Of a DNA stretch of 64,000 bases, positions 10,864 through 22,920 are shown piece after piece. The stretch is from Hippophae tibetana (taxonomy: Eukaryota; Streptophyta; Magnoliopsida; Rosales; Elaeagnaceae). Below the pieces are notes generated by a model, which worked only from the letters and a program-made list of their open reading frames with translations, did no database searches and was not told the DNA's origin. The first letter of the stretch is position 1, and every line of letters begins with the position of its first letter. The stretch covers positions 71,099,816-71,163,815 of the forward strand of contig CM072801.1 of NCBI GenBank assembly GCA_037013495.1. The letters are read 5' to 3'. The translations under genes and the position numbers were made by a program.

Positions 10864-12673
10864 ATTAAAGTTGAAAATTCGATATATCAAATGTTTTGTT
10901 ATTTTTTAACAAGTTAACAGTAACCCCTTTCCTCTTCTCTCCTCTTAAATTTATTGGAAGAATAGAGAGTTATTGATCACATAAATAAAGATCCATGGGT
11001 CAGCACAAATATTTCTTTTACATATCTATTGAATAAAATCGAAAGTAAGTAAAATGGAAATTTGTGATAAAAACATAAATCCTCGATAAGTGATGTAAAC
11101 GATGGAATTTGGTTATAGAAATCAGGTTCTCTAGCGTGGCCAAAATTAATCGTGTGATTCGATATGAGCTTCGATGTCATATATTATAATAGTCGTTAAG
11201 ATACCTCGGTCTAGATATATTATCTATTAAAGTTGAAAATTCGATATATCAAATGTTTTGTTATTTTTTAACAAGTTAAGAGTAACCCCTTTCCTGTTTT
11301 CTGCTCTTAAATTTTTTGGAAGAATAGAGATTTATTGATCACATAAATAAAGATCCCTTGTTCAGCCCATATATTTGTTTTACATATCTATTGAATAAAA
11401 TGGAAAGTAAGTAAAACAGTAATTTGTGCCAAAAACATAAACCCTCGATAAGTGATGTAAACCATGGAATTTGGTTACAGAAATCAAGTTCTCTTGCGTG
11501 GCCAAAATTAATCGTGTGAATCGATACGAGCTTCGATGTTATATATTATAATAGTCGTTAAGATACCTCAGTCTAGAGTTATTTTCGATGAAATTTGAAA
11601 ATTCGATATATCAAATGTTTTGTTATTTTTTAACAAGTTAAGAGTAAGCCCTTTCCTCTTCTCTCCTCTTAAATTTATTTGAAGAATAGAGAGTTATTGA
11701 TCACATAAATAAAGATCCCTGGGTCAGCACAAATATTTCTTTTACATATCTATTGAATAAAATCGAAAGTAAGTAAAATGGAAATTTGTGATAAAAACAT
11801 AAATCCTCGATAAGTGATGTAAACGATGGAATTTGGTTATAGAAATCAGGTTCTCTAGCGTGGCCAAAATTAATCGTGTGAATCGATACGAGCTTCGATG
11901 TGATATATTATAATAGTCGTTACGATACCTCGGTCAAGAGTTATGGTCGATTAAAATTGAAAATTCGATTTATCAAATGTTTTGGTATTTTTGAACAAGT
12001 GAACAGTAACCCCTTTCCTATTCTCTTCTCTTAAATTTTTTTGGAATAATAGAGATTTATTGATCACATAAATAAAGATCCATTGGTCAGCACAAATATC
12101 ACTTTTACATATCTATTGAATATAATCGAAAGTAAGTAAAACGGAAATTTGTGACAAAAACATAAACCCTCGATAAGTGATGTAAACGATGGAATTTGGT
12201 TACAGAAATCAGGTTCTCTAGCGTGGCCAAAATTAATCGTGTGATTCGATACGAGCTTCGATGTGATATATTATAATAGTCGTTAAGATACCTCGGTCTA
12301 GATATATTGTCTATTAAAGTTGAAAATTCGATATATCAAATGTTTTGTTATTTTTGAACAAGTGAACAGTAACCCCTTTCCTGTTCTCTTCTCTTAAATT
12401 TTTTGGAAGAATAGAGATTTATTGATCACATAAATAAAGATCCCTTGGTCAGCACAAATATCACTTTTACATATCTATTGAATATAATCAAAAGTAAGTA
12501 AAATGGAATTTTGTGACAAAAACATAAACCCTCGATAAGTGATGTAAACGATGGAATTTTGTTAAAGAAATCAGGTTCTCTAGCGTGGCCAAAATTAATC
12601 GTGTGAATCGATACGAGCTTCGATGTGATATATTATAATTTTCGTTAAGATACTTCATTCTAGAGTTATGTCG

Positions 12674-13037
12674 ATTAAAGTTGAAAATTCGATATATCAA
12701 ATGTTTTGTTATTTTTTATCAAGTTAACAGTAACCCCTTTCCCGTTCTCATCTCTTAAATTTTTTGGAAGAATAGAGATTTATTGATCACATAAATAAAG
12801 ATCCCTTGGTCAGCACAATTATCACTTTTACATATCTATTGAATATAATCGAAAGTAAGTAAAATGGAAATTTGTGATAAAAAAACATAAACCCTCGATA
12901 AATGATGTAAACGATGGAATTTTGTTAGAGAAATCAGGTTCTCTAGCGTGGCCAAAACTAATGGTGTGAATCAATACGAGCTTCGATGTGATATATTATA
13001 ATAGTCGTTACGATACCTCGGTAAAGAGTTATGGTCG
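12674..13037 (+). repeat. Representative monomer, type E (CCCGTTCTCATCTC variant, 364 bp)
   Basis: This type is recognised by TTTTTTATCAAGTTAACAG, CTTTCCCGTTCTCATCTC and CAGCACAATTATCAC. It is preceded by a unit ending TTTTCGTTAAGATACTTC and lacking one base. This copy has two extra A residues in the run after GTGAT, giving 364 bp. The corresponding unit at 15211 lacks them. The type is rare before 12 kb and dominates 41-45 kb and 50-64 kb. Confidence 0.92.
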
Positions 13038-13400
13038 ATTAAACTTGAAAATTCGATATATCAAATGTTTTGTTATTTTTGAACAAGTGAACAGTAACCA
13101 CTTTCGTTTTCTCTTTTCTTAAATTATTTAGGAAGAATAGAGATTTTTTGATCACATAAACAAATATCCCTTGGTCAGCACAATTATCACTTTTACATAA
13201 CTATTGAATATATTCGAAAGTAAGTAAAATGGAAATTTGTGATAAAAACATAAACCCTCGATAAGTGATGTAAACGATGGAATTTTGTTAGAGAAATCAG
13301 GTTCTCTAGCGTGGCCAAAACTAATCGTGTGAATCGAAACGAGCTTCGATGTGATATATTATAATAGTCGTTATGATACCTCGGTAAAGAGTTATGGTTG
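13038..13400 (+). repeat. Representative monomer, type C (ATTAAACTTG / TTTAGGAAGAATAG variant, 363 bp)
   Basis: This type is recognised by ATTAAACTTG, AACCACTTTCGTTTTC, TTATTTAGGAAG, GATTTTTTGATCACATAAAC, AAATATCCC, AACTAATCGTGTG and an end CCTCGGTAAAGAGTTATGG. It shares the CACTTTCGTTTTCTC segment with type A but differs elsewhere. It usually neighbours type E. It recurs at 42007, 44180, 50696, 52143, 53230 and 54316 and between 57.9 and 63.7 kb. Confidence 0.92.
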
Positions 13401-15935
13401 ATTAAAGTTGAAAATTCGATATATCAAATGTTTTGTTATTTTTTAACAAGTTAACAGTAACCCCTTTCCTCTTCTCTCCTCTTAAATTTATTGGAAGAAT
13501 AGAGAGTTATTGATCACATAAATAAAGATCCATGGGTCAGCACAAATATTTGTTTTACATATCTATTGAATATAATCGAAAGTAAGTAAAATGGAAATTT
13601 GTGATAAAAACATAAATCCTCGATAAGTGATGTAAACGATGGAATTTGGTTATAGAAATCAGGTTCTCTAGCGTGGCCAAAATTAATCGTGTGATTCGAT
13701 ATGAGCTTCGATGTGATATATTATAATAGTCGTTAAGATACCTCGGTCTAGATATATTATCTATTAAAGTTGAAAATTCGATATATCAAATGTTTTGTTA
13801 TTTTTTAACAAGTTAAGAGTAACCCCTTTCCTGTTTTCTGCTCTTAAATTTTTTGGAAGAATAGAGATTTATTGATCACATAAATAAAGATCCCTTGTTC
13901 AGCCCATATATTTGTTTTACATATCTATTGAATAAAATGGAAAGTAAGTAAAACAGTAATTTGTGCCAAAAACATAAACCCTCGATAAGTGATGTAAACC
14001 ATGGAATTTGGTTACAGAAATCAAGTTCTCTTGCGTGGCCAAAATTAATCGTGTGAATCGATACGAGCTTCGATGTTATATATTATAATAGTCGTTAAGA
14101 TACCTCAGTCTAGAGTTATTTTCGATGAAATTTGAAAATTCGATATATCAAATGTTTTGTTATTTTTTAACAAGTTAAGAGTAAGCCCTTTCCTCTTCTC
14201 TCCTCTTAAATTTATTTGAAGAATAGAGAGTTATTGATCACATAAATAAAGATCCCTGGGTCAGCACAAATATTTCTTTTACATATCTATTGAATAAAAT
14301 CGAAAGTAAGTAAAATGGAAATTTGTGATAAAAACATAAATCCTCGATAAGTGATGTAAACGATGGAATTTGGTTATAGAAATCAGGTTCTCTAGCGTGG
14401 CCAAAATTAATCGTGTGAATCGATACGAGCTTCGATGTGATATATTATAATAGTCGTTACGATACCTCGGTCAAGAGTTATGGTCGATTAAAATTGAAAA
14501 TTCGATTTATCAAATGTTTTGGTATTTTTGAACAAGTGAACAGTAACCCCTTTCCTATTCTCTTCTCTTAAATTTTTTTGGAATAATAGAGATTTATTGA
14601 TCACATAAATAAAGATCCATTGGTCAGCACAAATATCACTTTTACATATCTATTGAATATAATCGAAAGTAAGTAAAACGGAAATTTGTGACAAAAACAT
14701 AAACCCTCGATAAGTGATGTAAACGATGGAATTTGGTTACAGAAATCAGGTTCTCTAGCGTGGCCAAAATTAATCGTGTGATTCGATACGAGCTTCGATG
14801 TGATATATTATAATAGTCGTTAAGATACCTCGGTCTAGATATATTGTCTATTAAAGTTGAAAATTCGATATATCAAATGTTTTGTTATTTTTGAACAAGT
14901 GAACAGTAACCCCTTTCCTGTTCTCTTCTCTTAAATTTTTTGGAAGAATAGAGATTTATTGATCACATAAATAAAGATCCCTTGGTCAGCACAAATATCA
15001 CTTTTACATATCTATTGAATATAATCAAAAGTAAGTAAAATGGAATTTTGTGACAAAAACATAAACCCTCGATAAGTGATGTAAACGATGGAATTTTGTT
15101 ACAGAAATCAGGTTCTCTAGCGTGGCCAAAATTAATCGTGTGAATCGATACGAGCTTCGATGTGATATATTATAATTTTCGTTAAGATACTTCATTCTAG
15201 AGTTATGTCGATTAAAGTTGAAAATTCGATATATCAAATGTTTTGTTATTTTTTATCAAGTTAACAGTAACCCCTTTCCCGTTCTCATCTCTTAAATTTT
15301 TTGGAAGAATAGAGATTTATTGATCACATAAATAAAGATCCCTTGGTCAGCACAATTATCACTTTTACATATCTATTGAATATAATCGAAAGTAAGTAAA
15401 ATGGAAATTTGTGACAAAAACATAAACCCTCGATAAATGATGTAAACGATGGAATTTTGTTAGAGAAATCAGGTTCTCTAGCGTGGCCAAAACTAATGGT
15501 GTGAATCAATACGAGCTTCGATGTGATATATTATAATAGTCGTTACGATACCTCGGTAAAGAGTTATGGTCGATTAAACTTGAAAATTCGATATATCAAA
15601 TGTTTTGTTATTTTTGAACAAGTGAACAGTAACCACTTTCGTTTTCTCTTTTCTTAAATTATTTAGGAAGAATAGAGATTTTTTGATCACATAAACAAAT
15701 ATCCCTTGGTCAGCACAATTATCACTTTTACATAACTATTGAATATATTCGAAAGTAAGTAAAATGGAAATTTGTGATAAAAACATAAACCCTCGATAAG
15801 TGATGTAAACGATGGAATTTTGTTAGAGAAATCAGGTTCTCTAGCGTGGCCAAAACTAATCGTGTGAATCGAAACGAGCTTCGATGTGATATATTATAAT
15901 AGTCGTTATGATACCTCGGTAAAGAGTTATGGTTG
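13401..15935 (+). repeat. Block 4, copy 2: seven-monomer unit
   Basis: This is the direct repeat of 10864-13400. The junction at about 13391-13410 reads GGTTGATTAAAGTTG, a fusion of a type-C end (GGTTGATTAAAC) with a type-G start (ATTAAAGTTG). At its right end the array passes to a type-B-like unit at 15936 with GAACATGTGAAC. Confidence 0.91.
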
Positions 15936-18900
15936 ATTAAACTTGAAAATTCGATATATCAAATGTTTTGTTATTTTTGAACATGTGAACAGTAACCCCT
16001 TTCCTGTTCTCTTCTCTTAAATTTTTTGGAAGAATAGAGATTTATTGATCACATAAATAAAGATCCCTTGGTCAGCACAAATATCACTTTTACATATCTA
16101 TTGAATATAATCGAAAGTAAGTAAAATGGAAATTTGTGACAAAAACATAAACCGTCGATAAGTGATGTAAACGATGGAATTTTGTTACAGAAATCAGGTT
16201 CTCTAGCGTGGCCAAAATTAATCATGTGAATCGATACGAGCTTCGATGTGATATATTATAATTTTCGTTAAGATACTTCATTCTAGAGTTATGTTGATTA
16301 AAGTTGAAAATTCGATATATCAAATGTTTTGTTATTTTTTATCAAGTTAACAGTAACCCCTTTCCCGTTCTCATCTCTTAAATTTTTTGGAAGAATAGAG
16401 ATTTATTGATCACATAAATAAAGATCCCTTGGTCAGCACAATTATCACTTTAACATATCTATTGAATATAATCGAAAGTAAGTAAAATGGAAATTTGTGA
16501 CAAAAACATAAACCCTCGATAAGTGATGTAAACGATGGAATTTTGTTAGAGAAATCAGGTTCTCTAGCGTGGCCAAAACTAATCGTGTGAATCGATACGA
16601 GCTTTGATGTGATATATTATAATAGTCGTTACGATACCTCGGTAAAGAGTTATGGTCGATTAAACTTGAAAATTCGATATATCAAATGTTTTGTTATTTT
16701 TGAACAAGTGAACAGTAACCACTTTCGTTTTCTCTTTTCTTAAATTATTTAGGAAGAATAGAGATTTTTTGATCACATAAACAAATATCCCTTGGTCAGC
16801 ACAATTATCACTTTTACATATCTATTGAATATAATCGAAAGTAAGTAAAATGGAAATTTGTGATAAAAACATAAACCCTCGATAAGTGATGTAAACGATG
16901 GAATTTTGTTGGAGAAATCAGGTTCTCTAGCGTGGCCAAAACTAATCGTGTGAATCGAAACGAGGTTCGATGTGATATATTATAATAGTCGTTACGATAC
17001 CTCGGTAAAGAGTTATGGTCGATTAAACTTGAAAATTCGATATATCAAATGTTTTGTTATTTTTGAACAAGTGAACAGTAACCCCTTTCCTGTTCTCTTC
17101 TCTTAAATTTTTTGGAAGAATAGAGATTTATTGATCACATAAATAAATATCCCTTGGTCAGCACAATTATCACTTTTACATATCTATTGAATATAATGAA
17201 AAGTAAGTAAAATGGAAATTTGTGATAAAAACATAAACCCTCGATAAGTGATGTAAACGATGGAATTTGGTTACAGAAATCAGGTTCTCTAGCGTGGCCA
17301 AAATTAATCGTGTGATTCGATACGAGCTTCGATGTGATATATTATAATAGTCGTTAAGATACCTCGGTCTAGATATATTGTCTATTAAAGTTGAAAATTC
17401 GATATATCAAATGTTTTGTTATTTTTGAACAAGTGAACAGTAACCCCTTTCCTGTTCTCTTCTCTTAAATTTTTTGGAAGAATAGAGATTTATTGATCAC
17501 ATAAATAAAGATCCCTTGGACAGCACAAATAACTCTTTTACATATCTATTGAATAAAATCGAAAGTAAGTAAAACGGAAATTTGTGACAAAAACATAAAA
17601 CCTCAATAAGTGATGTAAGGGATGGAATTTGGTTAAAGAAATCAGATTCTCTAGCGTGGCCAAGATTAATCAAGTGAATCGATACGACCTTCGATGTGAT
17701 ATATTATAATAGTCGTTAAGATACCTCGGTCTAGAGTTATTGTCGATTAAAGTTGATAATTCGATATATCAAATGTTTTGTTATTTTTTATCAAGTAAAA
17801 AGTAACCCCTTTCTTGTTCTCTTCTCTTAAATTTTTTGGAAGAATAGAGATTTATTGATCACATAAATAAAGATCCCTTGGTCAGCACAAATATCTCTAT
17901 TACATATCTATTGAATAAAATCGAAAATAAGTAAAACGGAAATTTGTGACAAAAACATAAACCCTCGATAAATGATGTAAACGATGGAATTTGGTTATAG
18001 AAATCAGGTTCTCTTGCGTGGCCAAAATTAATCGTGTGAATCGATACGAGCTTCAATGTTATATATTACAATAGTCGTTAAGATACCTCAGTCTAGAGTT
18101 ATTTTCGATTAAAGTTGAAAATTTGATATATCAAATGTTTTGTTATTTTTTAACAAGTTAACAGTAACCCCTTTCCTCTTCTCTCCTCTTAAATTTATTG
18201 GAAGAATAGAGAGTTATTGATCACATAAATAAAGATCCCTGGGTCAGCACAAATATTTCTTTTACATATCTATTGAATAAAATCGAAAGTAAGTAAAATG
18301 GAAATTTGTGATAAAAACATAAATCCTCGATAAGTGATGTAAACGATGGAATTTGGTTATAGAAATCAGGTTCTCTAGCGTGGCCAAAATTAATCGTGTG
18401 AATCGATACGAGCTTCGATGTGATATATTATAATAGTCGTCATGATACCTCGGTCAAGAGTTATGGTCTATTAAAATTGAAAATTCGATTTATCAAATGT
18501 TTTGGTATTTTTGAACAAGTGAACAGTAACCCCTTTCCTATTCTCTTCTCTTAAATTTTTTTGGAATAATAGAGATTTATTGATCACATAAATAAAGATC
18601 CCTTGGTCAGCACAAATATCACTTTTACATATCTATTAAATATAATCGAAAGTAAGTAAAACGGAAATTTGTGACAAAAACATAAACCCTCGATAAGTGA
18701 TGTAAACGATGGAATTTGGTTACAGAAATCAGGTTCTCTAGCGTGGCCAAAATTAATCGTGTGATTCGATACGAGCTTCGATGTGATATATTATAATAGT
18801 CGTTAAGATACCTCGGTCTAGATATATTGTCTATTATAGTTGAAAATTCGATATATCAAATGTTTTATTATTTTTGAACAAGTGAACAGTAACCCCTTTC

Positions 18901-20730
18901 CTGTTCTCTTATCTTAAATTTTTTGGAAGAATAGAGATTTATTGATCATATAAATAAAGATCCCTTGGTCAGCACAAATAACTCTTTTACATATCTATTG
19001 AATAAAAACGAAAGTAAGTAAAACGGAAATTTGTGACAAAAACATAAACCCTCAATAAGTGATGCAAGGGATGGAATTTGGTTACAGAAATTAGATTCTC
19101 TAGCGTGGCCAAGATTAATCATGTGAATCGATACGAGCTTCGATGTGATATATTATAATAGTCGTTAAGATACCTCGGTCTAGATATATTGTCTATTAAA
19201 GTTGAAAATTCGATATATCAAATGTGTTGTTATTTTTGAACAAGTGAACAGTAACCCCTTTCCTGTTCTCTTCTCTTAAATTTTTTGGAAGAATAGAGAT
19301 TTATTGATCACATAAATAAAGATCCCTTGGTCAGCACAAATAACTATTTTGCATATATATTGAATAAAATCGAAAGTAAGTAAAACGGAAATTTGTGACA
19401 AAAACATAAACCCTCAATAAGTGATGTAAGGGATGGAATTTGGTTACAGAAATCAAATTCTCTAGCGTGGCCAAGATTAATCATGTGAATCGATACGAGC
19501 TTCGATGTGATATATTATAATAGTCGTTAAGATACATCGGTCTAGAGTTATTGTCGATTAAAGTTGAAAATTCGATATATCAAATGTTTAGTTATTTTTT
19601 AACAAGTTAAAAGTAACCCCTTTCTTGTTCTCTTCTCTTAAATTTTTTGGAAGAATAGAGATTTATTGATCACATAAATAAAGATCCCTTGGTCAGCACA
19701 AATATCTCTTTTACATATCTATTGAATAAAATCGAAAGTAAGTAAAACGGAAATTTGTGACAAAAACATAAACCCTCGATAAATGATGTAAACGATGGAA
19801 TTTAGTTATAGAAATCAGGTTCTCTTGCGTGGCCAAAATTAATCGTGTGAATCGATACGAGCTTCGATGTTATATATTATAATAGTCCTTAAGATACCTC
19901 AGTCTAGAGTTATTTTCGATTAAAGTTGAAAATTCGATATATCAAATGTTTTGTTATTTTTTAACAAGTTAACAGTAACCCCTTTCCTCTTCTCTCCTCT
20001 TAAATTTATTGGAAGAATAGAGAGTTATTGATCAAATAAATAAAGATCCCTGGGTCAGCACAAATATTTCTTTTACATATCTATTGAATAAAATCGAAAG
20101 TAAGTAAAATGGAAATTTGTGATAAAAACATAAATCCTCGATAAGTGATGTAAACGATGGAATTTGGTTATAGAAATCAGGTTCTCTAGCGTGGCCAAAA
20201 TTAATCGTGTGATTCGATACGAGCTTCAATGTGATATATTATAATAGTCGTTAAGATACCTCGGTCTAGATATATTATCTATTAAAGTTGAAAATTCGAT
20301 ATATCAAATGTTTTGTTATTTTTTAACAAGTTAAGAGTCACCCCTTTCCTGTTTTCTGCTCTTAAATTTTTTGGAAGAATAGAGATTTATTGATCACATA
20401 AATAAAGATCCCTTGTTCAGCCCAAATATTTGTTTTACATATCTATTGAATAAAATGGAAAGTAAGTAAAACAGTAATTTGTGCCAAAAACATAAACCCT
20501 CGATAATTGATGTAAACGATGGAATTTGGTTACAGAAATCAAGTTCTCTTGCGTGGCCAAAATTAATCGTGTGAATCGATACGAGCTTCGATGTTATATA
20601 TTATAATAGTCGTTAAGATACCTCAGTCTAGAGTTATTTTCGATTAAAGTTGAAAATTCGATATATCAAATGTTTTGTTATTTTTTAACAAGTTAACAGT
20701 AACCCCTTTCATCTTCTCTCCTCTTAAATT
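15320..20730 (+). repeat. Block 5, copy 1: left part of the 7.6-kb duplication
   Basis: This stretch is repeated at 22924-28339 with a constant offset of 7604 bp (21 monomers plus 2 bases). Shared landmarks are the type-E unit with AACTAATGGTGTG, the GATTTTTTGATC type-C units, GAACATGTGAAC, the type-F unit near 17.75 kb (25350 in the second copy) and the GATCAAATAAAT type-G unit near 20.0 kb (27.6 kb). It contains at least 14 monomers covering types B-H. Confidence 0.92.
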
Positions 20731-22178
20731 TTTTGGAAGAATAGAGATTTATTGATCACATAAATAAAGATCCCTTGGTCAGCACAAATAACTATTTTGC
20801 ATATATATTGAATAAAATCGAAAGTAAGTAAAACGGAAATTTGTGACAAAAACATAAACCCTCAATAAGTGATGTAAGGGATGGAATTTGGTTACAGAAA
20901 TCAAATTCTCTAGCGTGGCCAAGAATAATCATGTGAATCGATACGAGCTTCGATGTGATATATTATAATAGTCGTTAAGATACATCGGTCTAGAGTTATT
21001 GTCGATTAAAGTTGAAAATTCGATATATCAAATGTTTAGTTATTTTTTAACAAGTTAAAAGTAACCCCTTTCTTGTTCTCTTCTCTTAAATTTTTTGGAA
21101 GAATAGAGATTTATTGATCACATAAATAAAGATCCCTTGGTCAGCACAAATATCTCTTTTACATATCTATTGAATAAAATCGAAAGTAAGTAAAACGGAA
21201 ATTTGTGACAAAAACATAAACCCTCGATAAATGATGTAAACGATGGAATTTAGTTATAGAAATCAGGTTCTCTTGCGTGGCCAAAATTAATCGTGTGAAT
21301 CGATACGAGCTTCGATGTTATATATTATAATAGTCCTTAAGATACCTCAGTCTAGAGTTATTTTCGATTAAAGTTGAAAATTCGATATATCAAATGTTTT
21401 GTTATTTTTTAACAAGTTAACAGTAACCCCTTTCCTCTTCTCTCCTCTTAAATTTATTGGAAGAATAGAGAGTTATTGATCAAATAAATAAAGATCCCTG
21501 GGTCAGCACAAATATTTCTTTTACATATCTATTGAATAAAATCGAAAGTAAGTAAAATGGAAATTTGTGATAAAAACATAAATCCTCGATAAGTGATGTA
21601 AACGATGGAATTTGGTTATAGAAATCAGGTTCTCTAGCGTGGCCAAAATTAATCGTGTGATTCGATACGAGCTTCAATGTGATATATTATAATAGTCGTT
21701 AAGATACCTCGGTCTAGATATATTATCTATTAAAGTTGAAAATTCGATATATCAAATGTTTTGTTATTTTTTAACAAGTTAAGAGTCACCCCTTTCCTGT
21801 TTTCTCCTCTTAAATTTTTTGGAAGAATAGAGATTTATTGATCACATAAATAAAGATCCCTTGTTCAGCCCAAATATTTGTTTTACATATCTATTGAATA
21901 AAATGGAAAGTAAGTAAAACAGTAATTTGTGCCAAAAACATAAACCCTCGATAATTGATGTAAACGATGGAATTTGGTTACAGAAATCAAGTTCTCTTGC
22001 GTGGCCAAAATTAATCGTGTGAATCGATACGAGCTTCGATGTTATATATTATAATAGTCGTTAAGATACCTCAGTCTAGAGTTATTTTCGATTAAAGTTG
22101 AAAATTCGATATATCAAATGTTTTGTTATTTTTTAACAAGTTAACAGTAACCCCTTTCATCTTCTCTCCTCTTAAATT
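20731..22178 (+). repeat. Extra four-monomer tandem duplication inside block 5 copy 1
   Basis: This stretch repeats 19283-20730 at an offset of 1448 bp. TAACTATTTTGCATATATATTG occurs at 19341 and again at 20789. The junction reads TTTCATCTTCTCTCC followed by AAATTTTTTGG, whereas the undisturbed form near 22160 has AAATTTATTGG. The second 7.6-kb copy lacks this tetramer, so it arose after that duplication or was lost from the other copy. Confidence 0.9.
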
Positions 22179-22920
22179 TATTGGAAGAATAGAGAGTTAT
22201 TGATCACATAAATAAAGATCCATGGGTCAGCACAAATATTTCTTTTACATATCTATTGAATAAAATCGAAAGTAAGTAAAATGGAAATTTGTGATAAAAA
22301 CATAAATCCTCGATAAGTGATGTAAACGATGGAATTTGGTTATAGAAATCAGGTTCTCTAGCGTGGCCAAAATTAATCGTGTGATTCGATATGAGCTTCG
22401 ATGTGATATATTATAATAGTCGTTAAGATACCTCGGTCTAGATATATTATCTATTAAAGTTGAAAATTCGATATATCAAATGTTTTGTTATTTTTTAACA
22501 AGTTAAGAGTAACCCCTTTCCTGTTTTCTGCTCTTAAATTTTTTGGAAGAATAGAGATTTATTGATCACATAAATAAAGATCCCTTGTTCAGCCCATATA
22601 TTTGTTTTACATATCTATTGAATAAAATGGAAAGTAAGTAAAACAGTAATTTGTGCCAAAAACATAAACCCTCGATAAGTGATGTAAACCATGGAATTTG
22701 GTTACAGAAATCAAGTTCTCTTGCGTGGCCAAAATTAATCGTGTGAATCGATACGAGCTTCGATGTTATATATTATAATAGTCGTTAAGATACCTCAGTC
22801 TAGAGTTATTTTCGATTAAATTTGAAAATTCGATATATCAAATGTTTTGTTATTTTTTAACAAGTTAAGAGTCACCCCTTTCCTGTTTTCTGCTCTTAAA
22901 TTTTTTGGAAGAATAGAGAT
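22179..22920 (+). repeat. Block 5, copy 1: right end and junction
   Basis: These two monomers (type G with CCATGGG, type D with CAGCCCATATATTTG) correspond to 28.34-29.06 kb at an offset of 6156 bp, which is 7604 minus 1448. The monomer starting at 22815 is chimeric. Its left part (AAGTTAAGAGTCACCCC, TGTTTTCTGCTC) is type D, and from about 22900-22948 it is the type-E sequence seen at 15300-15344. This is the duplication breakpoint. Confidence 0.88.

Larger units (their letters stand above)
10864..13400 (+). repeat. Block 4, copy 1: seven-monomer unit (2537 bp)
   Basis: The order is G, D, G', H, B, E, C (starts 10864, 11226, 11588, 11950, 12313, 12674, 13038). Each is matched 2537 or 2535 bp downstream (13401, 13763 ... 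15211, 15573). The shift from 2537 to 2535 is explained by two extra A residues at about 12887 in this copy. Another difference is GTTAAAGAAATC here versus GTTACAGAAATC in copy 2. Confidence 0.92.
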
